From: a virus
Length of the DNA stretch: 46,747 nt
IMG/VR virus record: IMGVR_UViG_3300012936_000028
Location: 1 to 46,747 of that record
Reading direction: 5' to 3' (one strand)
Each line of letters starts with the position of its first letter. Position 1 is the first letter of the stretch. The translations under genes were made by a program, and so were the position numbers. Below the pieces are notes generated by a model. That model was not told the DNA's origin and did not search any database. It worked only from the letters and a program-made list of their open reading frames with translations. Of this stretch, positions 26,053 through 34,325 are shown piece by piece.

Positions 26053-27060
26053 TTACTCTGCTACCAATGTGAATAAGTTTATAAAGTAATAATCACTTAT
26101 TTCTTCAAACTGATATGTTTTATTTTCTTTATTAATAACTTCTTTTATTTCGTTTTTTTTAAAAAACTTACCTATTAAATAAACATTAACATATCTTCCT
26201 TTTTTATTATCAAAAAAGTTTCCTAAATTGACTACGGGAAGCTTTTTTAGTTTATCTTGACTATCTATGTTGTGAATTTCAAAGCTAAAAACGTCGTTAT
26301 TTGACATGTATGAGTTGTTTAATTCAAAATCAAAGCAAAATATCTTGTCTTTGTTTTCTTCAATTTTATTGACTGACTTTATAATAACATCTTTTCTTGA
26401 GTCTGTTGCTTTAATGTTATTTTTTAAGTCTAAAGTTTTAAATATAAAATCAATAGAACTTACATTGCTTTTTTCGATGTCTTCTATAATTTCATTGCCT
26501 AAAGATGATTGTGGTATTAGTTTTTTATTTTTAATATAGTCGCTAAACCTTTTGTCTTTTTTAACACTTTTAAGATTTTTGACGCTTTCTTCAACAAACT
26601 TTATTGTCGGGTATCTTCTTGTAAGTTGTGAATCTATAAAGTCAATTTCAGATCTAAATTTAATATTACTAAAAGACAGACCATTGTTTTCAACTACAGA
26701 ATTGTTAGTAATCTTTTTTGTTGTTAAATATCTTTGTGAAGAAAGTATTTCTGCGAGTGTTGACTGTGTTCTATTTGTTTGAAATAAATTATTTTCAATA
26801 TTATCAAAAGTTAATTCACTAGACAAATAATACTCAGGATTATTAACTAGCCCAGGATTTGTTGTAACTTCAAAAGGAAGATAATAAAACTCAGAGTCTG
26901 AAACTATTTTATTATCTTGTATCGAAGCTTCATAATTAATAGATCTATCAGAAAAAGTATAGTATTTAAATCTTATGTCACCAGATGCTAATTGCTTTCG
27001 GCCATTTTCTGTAAGCTTATAATCAATTAGTCTGTCTTTTTTATTTAAAAAACCTGCCAT
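26053..27060 (-). CDS. DKGRELL-type paralogue (335 residues)
   Basis: The first 60 residues parallel the 248-residue protein at 14985-15731: a short Gly-Phe-Leu-Asn start, a hydrophobic-Asp strand, a Thr-(Asp/Glu)-x-Gly-Arg turn and then a Phe-Lys strand. Beyond this it is longer, more charged (Lys, Asp, Asn) and unrecognised. The ATG at 27060 follows TTAGGT. A 52-base gap precedes it, the longest within the tail block, and contains the ATATTTATAA motif. It is probably a virion protein; duplication followed by divergence from its shorter relative is inferred from the N-terminus alone. Confidence 0.7.
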   Translation of the reverse strand: MAGFLNKKDRLIDYKLTENGRKQLASGDIRFKYYTFSDRSINYEASIQDNKIVSDSEFYYLPFEVTTNPGLVNNPEYYLSSELTFDNIENNLFQTNRTQSTLAEILSSQRYLTTKKITNNSVVENNGLSFSNIKFRSEIDFIDSQLTRRYPTIKFVEESVKNLKSVKKDKRFSDYIKNKKLIPQSSLGNEIIEDIEKSNVSSIDFIFKTLDLKNNIKATDSRKDVIIKSVNKIEENKDKIFCFDFELNNSYMSNNDVFSFEIHNIDSQDKLKKLPVVNLGNFFDNKKGRYVNVYLIGKFFKKNEIKEVINKENKTYQFEEISDYYFINLFTLVAE

Positions 27061-27085
27061 TTACTTTACCTAACTAAAATACTTT

Positions 27086-27093
27086 TATAAATA
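27086..27093. promoter_or_regulatory. Gap motif TATAAATA/TATTTATA before 335-residue gene
   Basis: TATAAATA on the plus strand (TATTTATA on the coding strand) lies 25 bases before the ATG at 27060. The surrounding coding-strand sequence ATATTTATAA is identical to that in the gap before 15731. A promoter serving the genes from 27060 downwards is possible, but the orientation is ambiguous and no -35 element is evident. Confidence 0.3.
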
Positions 27094-27112
27094 TCATTGT
27101 TTAAAACTTGCT

Positions 27113-29734
27113 TTATGTTATATCGTTAATAAAATTATCTGAAAATGGGCTCGGCGTAGAAATTTTGCTATGTGGATCTTTATTGTAAGATAAATCAGGC
27201 ACTTGAATTTCTTCTAGAAATACATTTTTAAATTTTTTCTGAACTGTATAGAATATTTTATTGTCACTATCACTATCTCTGTAAGGCAAATACTTGTATT
27301 CATATAACTTATCAAAAGGTTGACCAAAGCTTCTGTAACTGTATAAAGACTTATTTTTAAATTTTGAGTCTTTGACGATCGTTATACTACTTGACTCAAG
27401 ATGAAAATCAATTTGATTATTAGCATTAAGATTAATAAAAAATAATACCAAATCACTACTTAAGTTCATCAATCTTGGTTCTATTTCTATTTTTGCGCCT
27501 GACGTTCCTGACGTTCCTATATAATTAATACCTGCACCATTGTAGATAGACATATCAACCAAAAAACTCGACAGACCTAATTTAATATCATATCCTGAAA
27601 GTGAAGCATCGCTAATATCAAATATATATTTTCTGCTTTCTAGTAATTTTGCGTTAAGACAGTTCTTTTGATTAAAATAAACTATATTGAAAATTTCTTG
27701 CAATTCTACGTTAATTACTTCTAAATTGTTATCGTCTTCCAAAACTATTATTTCATTATTTTTTTCGATAACATTATAGCTTGTAAAAGTCCCTGTATCT
27801 GATGCAAAAAACAGTCTTTTAGGATTTAAGTTGTCATTTCCTGCACTAGAATAAAAATCTTCATAAACAGATAAACTTTGACCTAAAGATCCTGATGACA
27901 GTATCTCTGTTACTGTCGTGTCGTAATAGGCTCCTTTATTTAAGTAAATATTATTAAGTCCTAATTTATCACACACATTCTTATTTTCATAAAAATTAAT
28001 TTTTTTTGTATTTTTTAGATTAAAATTAGTATAATTTGCCTTGCCGTTTTTTGTTTTATATTTTCCTATTAAAGTAATTTTAATATTATCAAAAAGCATA
28101 AAAATATCTTTAGAATAGTTAGAATTATTAAAGAATTTCATACTAGGATTAAAGCTAAAGCCAAAAACTATTTCATCTTTTGGGCTTATTATGTAAGAAT
28201 TTTCTTTAAAAATATTCGTGCCTAAAGTTATTTCTTTTCCGTTTTCGTCTTGTGTAGTCTGATTGTTGATGCTTTTAGTAAAATCAGACTTCATTGATCT
28301 CTCTGTGTTATATTCAGTTCCAGATCGACTTTTAAACTTGCTATATGGGTAAATATTAGAAGATGTTATTGATTCTAAAGCGTCATAATGTACTGGCGTT
28401 CTAACTTTTCCGGACATCGTTATTGTCTTGTTTTCAAAAATACATTTTGCCGAGTAAGCGTTGTCTGGAGTTGTAAGTTCTTCGTAAAAAAAGTCAGCAT
28501 TTTTTTTAATGCTTTCGTAGTCAATGTTGTCAATACTATTTGATCCTGATGAAAAATTTACTAATGACAAATAGGTAACTAATTCTCTCTGGCTAGCTTG
28601 GCTTTCCTCGTAAGAAATATCAGTTTTACTTCCTTGAAAAATATCGAAACTTTCATTAGTCTGATTAACATTTGTTTTATTATGGAAAAAATTTAAGTCA
28701 TTGACACTATATTGTATACTAGAATTTGTAATGCTCGTTTGACCAGTTTCAGTATCAAGTGTTGATTTTTGATACGTCCCGCTTTCTAAATTTAGTTTTG
28801 TAAAAGAATTTTCGTTTAAATTTTTTCTCTGATTCAGTATGAAAAAGTTTAAAGAGTTTAATATTGAATGATTTAAGCTATTTTCAACTTCTGAAAGATT
28901 TGTACCTATAAAGCTTATTTTTACTTTTTCAAGTACAAAAGGTTTTGATATATAACTGTCTAATTTTAATAAATGCCTATCCATAGCTTTGTATCTACTG
29001 TCAAACGGAAAGCCAAAAGTATTTATCGGTATACCTAATGATTGATTTTTTATTTTTGTTTTACCAGATTCTGGTGATATAGAATTAAATGCCAAAGGTA
29101 TATCTACGAGATCTTCTTCACTTTCAAAAAAGTCTACTGCACCTTTGCCTAAATAGTCCCACTCACTATCATCAAAGTTATAATAAACAATAGGACTGTT
29201 AGAAGCTATAAAAGTTTGATTATTTATCGTTACATGGCTATTATTGTTTTTGTTAAGTGAAAGTCTACAAGGATTGTCAAACTTAAGATTGATATTGATT
29301 TTTTCTTTTTTCCCCTTCAAGTCTGATTTGTTTTCAATTACTGCGTCATCATATGAATAGAAATTTATACTTTCATCTAAAAATTGCGTTTCTAAGTTTT
29401 TATCATAAAATATAGATTTTGTTAATCTTTGAACTTTTAAAGTTGTATCAAATTCATTTGGAGTGTGTAAAATGCTGCTTTTAGACTTAAGATCATCTTC
29501 TATTGGAATAACAGGATTAACTAGTTTTTCTATGAAAATATGTGTATTGTCGTCATTATAAGGCGTAATTTTATTTTCTATTTGACGACTGTTATGGAAA
29601 GTATTTTCTTTAAAAAAAGATCGGCTATTTGTATTTTTTTTAAAAATATTTTTTAACGATCTTGTCAAGATGCCTGACTTTTTTCTATACTCACCATTAA
29701 TTTTTAAATGTTGCTTTTGTCTTATCTTTGGCAT
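27113..29734 (-). CDS. Large tail structural protein (873 residues)
   Basis: No enzyme motif. Beta-rich composition with many Asn, Ser, Lys and Phe. Residues around 150-260 contain a run SHVTINNQTFIASNSPIVYY, then NFDDSEWDYLG and FGFPFDSRYKAMD. I associate this style of segment with large structural proteins of uncultured marine phages. A further stretch near residue 405 (LSLVNFSSGSNSID) and SGTSGAKIEIEPRLM near 735 are typical of jelly-roll or fibre proteins. The N-terminal 35 residues are strongly basic. The ATG overlaps the previous stop by one base (TAATG). The exact location in the tail is unknown. Confidence 0.75.
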   Translation of the reverse strand: MPKIRQKQHLKINGEYRKKSGILTRSLKNIFKKNTNSRSFFKENTFHNSRQIENKITPYNDDNTHIFIEKLVNPVIPIEDDLKSKSSILHTPNEFDTTLKVQRLTKSIFYDKNLETQFLDESINFYSYDDAVIENKSDLKGKKEKININLKFDNPCRLSLNKNNNSHVTINNQTFIASNSPIVYYNFDDSEWDYLGKGAVDFFESEEDLVDIPLAFNSISPESGKTKIKNQSLGIPINTFGFPFDSRYKAMDRHLLKLDSYISKPFVLEKVKISFIGTNLSEVENSLNHSILNSLNFFILNQRKNLNENSFTKLNLESGTYQKSTLDTETGQTSITNSSIQYSVNDLNFFHNKTNVNQTNESFDIFQGSKTDISYEESQASQRELVTYLSLVNFSSGSNSIDNIDYESIKKNADFFYEELTTPDNAYSAKCIFENKTITMSGKVRTPVHYDALESITSSNIYPYSKFKSRSGTEYNTERSMKSDFTKSINNQTTQDENGKEITLGTNIFKENSYIISPKDEIVFGFSFNPSMKFFNNSNYSKDIFMLFDNIKITLIGKYKTKNGKANYTNFNLKNTKKINFYENKNVCDKLGLNNIYLNKGAYYDTTVTEILSSGSLGQSLSVYEDFYSSAGNDNLNPKRLFFASDTGTFTSYNVIEKNNEIIVLEDDNNLEVINVELQEIFNIVYFNQKNCLNAKLLESRKYIFDISDASLSGYDIKLGLSSFLVDMSIYNGAGINYIGTSGTSGAKIEIEPRLMNLSSDLVLFFINLNANNQIDFHLESSSITIVKDSKFKNKSLYSYRSFGQPFDKLYEYKYLPYRDSDSDNKIFYTVQKKFKNVFLEEIQVPDLSYNKDPHSKISTPSPFSDNFINDIT

Positions 29735-30777
29735 TAGTCTAAACTCTCATGAAAAACTATTGATTCTCTTCCTAACGAAATAGATAAATCAACTGTTTTA
29801 CCATTATTGGTAAAAATTTTATCTTCGTTTAATCTATTAAAAAAATTAGCATTATTTAACAGCACTTGATTTAAATTATTATCTCTTAACTTGTTTAAAT
29901 ATATTTGTTCGTCGTTTACAACTTCTGGATTGTTTCCATTAGGGTCAAAATCAAGATAAGGCATTATTTTTTGTTGTTCAAAATCTGTATATCTAGGTTC
30001 TCCAGAAATTTTGTTAATCTTTTTAAGTGTAAAAGATGTTTCTGATATTTTTGTTATTGGATTATATGTTACATTAACTTTGTCGATTACATTTTTGACA
30101 TTTTCATTGTGAAGATAACCTTCTAAAACACCATCTTCAAAAAATAAGTTATCTCTTGTATTTTTAATATAATAACTTTTTAAAACAATATTTTCATCTA
30201 AAGAATTTTTTCCACTATTTAACATAAAGCCTCTAAACCCTTTAAATCTATCAACACCTATCGAGCTTAGTGTAATTTTATTCATTATGTCAAAAACGTT
30301 AATTCTTCCTCCTCTTCGATGAAAGCTTGTTTTGTTAAATCTTAAAGGATACACATAATTCAAGACATCGTCTTTGTCTAGGTTAACAAACTCTTCTAAA
30401 TTAAGATTTGAAAAATCTTGATATTCTTTTTCATCAAATTCTAAAAAAAGCTCGTTTCCATCAAGATAGCCAAGTGTCCTGTCAAAAAACTCTGTGTTTG
30501 ATTTTATCGCTTTGTAATTAACTTTTTTATCAACAAAAGGTTCAATTTTATAGTTACTTTTCTCTCTAAAGTCTTGATCGTGTTTTTGATCAATAACAGT
30601 TTTTTTTACGTTACTGAAAAAATTGTATTTTAGTTTTATACCTATCCAGTTATTATACTTTTTAAAAATACTTGGTGAATTGTTAGTATAATTAGACTTA
30701 AACGAATAATCAATAAAATATCCTTCACCTTCTGAATAAACATGATCAGGAAAACCTGTTATTTTTACACTTTTCAT
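29734..30777 (-). CDS. Unknown tail protein (347 residues)
   Basis: No recognised family. The 347-residue protein is rich in Asn, Lys, Asp, Phe and Tyr, without membrane segments. It reads as alternating short strands and loops, for example VKITGFPDHVYSEGEGYFID at the N-terminus and TVDLSISLGRESIVFHESLD at the C-terminus. The ATG at 30777 follows GAGG with good spacing. It is coupled to the 873-residue gene by a one-base overlap. It lies between the gpI/LamG protein and the 873-residue protein, so it is probably a baseplate or fibre component. Confidence 0.7.
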   Translation of the reverse strand: MKSVKITGFPDHVYSEGEGYFIDYSFKSNYTNNSPSIFKKYNNWIGIKLKYNFFSNVKKTVIDQKHDQDFREKSNYKIEPFVDKKVNYKAIKSNTEFFDRTLGYLDGNELFLEFDEKEYQDFSNLNLEEFVNLDKDDVLNYVYPLRFNKTSFHRRGGRINVFDIMNKITLSSIGVDRFKGFRGFMLNSGKNSLDENIVLKSYYIKNTRDNLFFEDGVLEGYLHNENVKNVIDKVNVTYNPITKISETSFTLKKINKISGEPRYTDFEQQKIMPYLDFDPNGNNPEVVNDEQIYLNKLRDNNLNQVLLNNANFFNRLNEDKIFTNNGKTVDLSISLGRESIVFHESLD

Positions 30778-30791
30778 ATTAAGCCTCTTAT

Positions 30792-33700
30792 CTACTTAAA
30801 TGGTGTTTTTATAAATTTACTATTACTATTGGATGATCTATCAAATATATCTGATCTAATATCAGTTTCTTGCCAGTATACTTTTTCAAAATGACGTAAG
30901 TTATATCTTGAATAGTTTATGTCTAAGTCAATAACTGGGAAACGACTTTCTGACATCTTGTATTGATATTTGTGTCGTTCAGCAATACTTGACTCATAAA
31001 CAAAGTTAAATCCTTGATAGTTTACTTTACTTGGAACTGCATCGTGCAATAAATTCTCAAGTATATTATCAAAATATTTATAAACCTGATAAAGCTGCTT
31101 TATGTTAATTTCTTTCTCTAGTTTATCGTAAAATACATTTCTTAGCTCATACAAACTTTGATATTCTGGTTCATATAGATTTGATCTATTAGCTAAGCTC
31201 TGTGTAAAAAAGTCACCAACTAATATTAATTTAGATATTTCTTTATTTATAAAATTACTTGAAGAAAAGTCGATAGAAAGTCTTATGTCTTCGTATTTTG
31301 AAAAATCAATATCAACTTCATAACTAGGGTTAACTAAATAGTTATTAAATTCTTTTGATAGACTTTTGTCTTGGAGTGAATTTATATTTACTCTATTATA
31401 ATTTTCAGGATAATCTACACTGTTGCTTTGCTCCAAAATTACGTAGTCCATTGTTTTTATAAAATCAAATTTAGTAAACGTATTAGGAAAATACACTCTA
31501 TTTTCAACATTATTGTTTCCTAATACATCATTGTAAATTGTAACAAATCCTGCTGAAGTGTCAATATTATCATAGCTTTCTTTAAAGTTTATGTTTACCT
31601 TCAAGTCAGACAAACTTTTAAAAATATTTTCATTATTTTCATTATGCGTGCCATGACAAAAAATATCAGTTTTATGTATATTTTTTTCTTTGCTCGAAAG
31701 AACTTTCGACCATACACGTAGACCTATGATTTTTCCTTCAAAATCACTATGGAAGTCCATGTTAGATAAACTATTTATATCATTTGAATCATACATATCC
31801 AGAGGACCAACTCTAAGTCTGTAATTACTAAGATCGACACTTTTGTTAATTATGTTAACTTTACAAAATTCGCCTCTTATTGGCTGAAGTCTTGAGTTTA
31901 AATCAGAGTTAACAATTTCAATTTTATACTCTGAACAATCTATAGATTTATTTCTCTTAGTAACACATAGATAATAAATTTTTCCAGACAAAAGATTAAC
32001 GTCATCAATTTCAGCTGATTTTATTTCTGTGTTTAAGTTTACTTCATTAACAAATAGCTTAAGCTTTCCTTTTGATGACGAGTTTTTTTCTCTTTCAAAA
32101 ATAACGTTTATATAAGGAGTGAAAACATTAGAGCTCGTTTGCTCAATATCAATTCTAAATAAAGATTGTTTATTATTATAGTTTAGTTTTTTTAAGTGAT
32201 CAAATTTTACAAACGTTTCAACTGACCAATTTTCAGATAAATCAAGAACATTTTGCTCATTACTAAGATTAGACTCTAAATAAACTCTATTTGTCGGCTG
32301 AGAGCCGACAAAAACTGTCGGACTTAACATGACTTTATTTTCAAAAAAGTCAATATGCTTTAGTGAAGTTAGTTTTTCTTTAAAACCATGATACATATTA
32401 AGTTTATTTTGTGAATTGAATTCTCTAATATTAACAAATAAGTCAGGATCTAAACCAAAACTATTAAAAACTGACTTTATTGAATTGATTGTTCCTTTGC
32501 TTGTTAAGTAATCTTGTGAGTTAATTAAAAACCTTTTCCATAAATTATTTTGAATTTGTCTAATAGAAGATTCATTTATTAACTCGTCGTATTCTAAATT
32601 TTTACTATTAAGTTTTTCTAATATAGGACTAGGGAATATTTCTTCAAATTTAAATCCTAATTGTGATACTGCGTAAGGCAGTATTATGCTAGTGTGATTT
32701 TTATTTTTATTTAAATCATCATAGTTGACTTGTAAGATAGATGAAATTTGATCTATATAACATTTAAGTTGGTCAAAAAATCTAGCCCAAGTAGTAATAA
32801 GTTTTATCAAAAGACTACTTTCAGGATTTTTTACTTCTAAAAGATCGATCTCTTTGCCAGTAACTGTAGATATTCTTTCTTTCGTAACAAATATATCATT
32901 ATTTCCACTAAAATCTGAATCTTCTACAAATAAATTTTTAGGAAAAAATTTATAAAAGATATTTGGGTTGACATTATCGTATTTTCTTGCTTTTTTAAGC
33001 AATATTTCTTGATTATCTAAAATATTTCCAAACCTAGGAAACAAAACTGGATTATTATCGTCTTTTTCATAAATAATTGGAGTATTAATATTTTCTTGTT
33101 TAGCTCTAAAGTCTTTAATCTCTGATAGTGTGTAAAGTAAATTTAGATCGCTGAATTTTTTTATTTTTCCATGGGTTTTATGACCACTATTATCTAAAAC
33201 AATATGATTATTTGCATACTCACTTGAAGGTTCATTAAAAGTATAATATATGTTAAGGCCAGCCTGTGCATTTATGTTTATATTTTTACCTTCAAAAATT
33301 TCTTTGTCACTTCTAGGTGCAACAAAAAATCTAAATTCATCTATATAACCTTTTAAACCAGAATCTTTTATGACACTCAGGTTGTTATCTCTTGTTACAA
33401 TATGATTATTTCCGTTACCAATAAAAAAAACAGATTTTTTAAAATTTTCAGAAAATGTTGTATTTTTACTTAAATTTCCACTATTGTTCGAACTTGTTCT
33501 AATTCCATTTAAGTAAAACTTACAGTGCTTCTTACCTTTCGCGTTAAAAAAAGAAAAATTTATATGACTAAATTTACTAAGTGGTACGTCGCCAGTGCAT
33601 ATATGGTAATTTTTATCATGTGTAATAAGAACATTAATTTTACAGAATTTTTTGTTTAAAACTTGATCCTCGTAAAAGTTGTCAAGGTATATTGTAATTC

Positions 33701-34325
33701 CATTGTTATTGTAAAGTTTTTGAAAAACAATTTGTTTTCCTAACTGCATATTACTGTTAACACTGTTTATGTATATCCAAAAGTCAAAAGAAAACTTTGC
33801 GTTATTTATATCGATTAAACCTAATTTTTTATCATTTTCATAATCTTCAAGAATATTTCCTGTTACATCATTTACAACGACTGTATTTTCTCCATCAAGT
33901 TTTAAGTAACCTTTGTTTTTAGGTATAAAATTATCGTAAACATATTTGGTAAAACCATCTAAGCTGTTGAAGTACTGTTTAAAATAATATTCACTTTTAT
34001 CATAAGGAAATTCGTTTAAAATCTTGTCATAGGAGTAATGAACTTTGCTAACGGCTGAGTCAAAAAATACATGATTTTTAAACTCAGAGAAGTCTACACT
34101 CTCTAATTGTTGTGTAGTAAAAAGACCTTCATAATCATCTATTCTTCCAAGAAATTCTGAAACATTTTCAGAATTTTCCTCTCGATTTTGTCTATTAATA
34201 TAGCTTTGTCGTCTTGTTCTTTCAATAGAAGAAGCTGTATTTACGTTAAAAATACTTTGTTTTTTAATAATTTCGCTTCGATTTTTTATTTTTTCTAACG
34301 TGGCTGTTCCAGGTTGTCTAGACAT
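30792..34325 (-). CDS. Baseplate protein: P2 gpI-like core with two LamG-like domains
   Basis: The 1177-residue protein has at least three recognisable parts. Residues 170-390 look like a LamG jelly roll (FSFDFWIYINSVNSNMQL, FSHINFSFFN, CKFYLNGIR, GYIDEFRFFVAPRSDKEI, NIYYTFNEP). Residues 490-650 resemble the P2 gpI/tail_P2_I family. They show WARFFDQLKCYIDQISSILQ, LPYAVSQLGFKFEE, then WKRFLINSQDYLTSKGTINS followed by IKSVFNSFG, where P2-type proteins have a GT-containing helix. Residues 690-880 look like a second LamG domain (WSVETFVKFD, GKIIGLRVWSKVLSSKE). In P2-like tails gpI joins wedge to fibre. The ATG overlaps the previous stop by one base (TAATG), straight after the DNRLRE-like gene. 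The gpI match is from pattern only. Confidence 0.75.
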   Translation of the reverse strand: MSRQPGTATLEKIKNRSEIIKKQSIFNVNTASSIERTRRQSYINRQNREENSENVSEFLGRIDDYEGLFTTQQLESVDFSEFKNHVFFDSAVSKVHYSYDKILNEFPYDKSEYYFKQYFNSLDGFTKYVYDNFIPKNKGYLKLDGENTVVVNDVTGNILEDYENDKKLGLIDINNAKFSFDFWIYINSVNSNMQLGKQIVFQKLYNNNGITIYLDNFYEDQVLNKKFCKINVLITHDKNYHICTGDVPLSKFSHINFSFFNAKGKKHCKFYLNGIRTSSNNSGNLSKNTTFSENFKKSVFFIGNGNNHIVTRDNNLSVIKDSGLKGYIDEFRFFVAPRSDKEIFEGKNININAQAGLNIYYTFNEPSSEYANNHIVLDNSGHKTHGKIKKFSDLNLLYTLSEIKDFRAKQENINTPIIYEKDDNNPVLFPRFGNILDNQEILLKKARKYDNVNPNIFYKFFPKNLFVEDSDFSGNNDIFVTKERISTVTGKEIDLLEVKNPESSLLIKLITTWARFFDQLKCYIDQISSILQVNYDDLNKNKNHTSIILPYAVSQLGFKFEEIFPSPILEKLNSKNLEYDELINESSIRQIQNNLWKRFLINSQDYLTSKGTINSIKSVFNSFGLDPDLFVNIREFNSQNKLNMYHGFKEKLTSLKHIDFFENKVMLSPTVFVGSQPTNRVYLESNLSNEQNVLDLSENWSVETFVKFDHLKKLNYNNKQSLFRIDIEQTSSNVFTPYINVIFEREKNSSSKGKLKLFVNEVNLNTEIKSAEIDDVNLLSGKIYYLCVTKRNKSIDCSEYKIEIVNSDLNSRLQPIRGEFCKVNIINKSVDLSNYRLRVGPLDMYDSNDINSLSNMDFHSDFEGKIIGLRVWSKVLSSKEKNIHKTDIFCHGTHNENNENIFKSLSDLKVNINFKESYDNIDTSAGFVTIYNDVLGNNNVENRVYFPNTFTKFDFIKTMDYVILEQSNSVDYPENYNRVNINSLQDKSLSKEFNNYLVNPSYEVDIDFSKYEDIRLSIDFSSSNFINKEISKLILVGDFFTQSLANRSNLYEPEYQSLYELRNVFYDKLEKEINIKQLYQVYKYFDNILENLLHDAVPSKVNYQGFNFVYESSIAERHKYQYKMSESRFPVIDLDINYSRYNLRHFEKVYWQETDIRSDIFDRSSNSNSKFIKTPFK

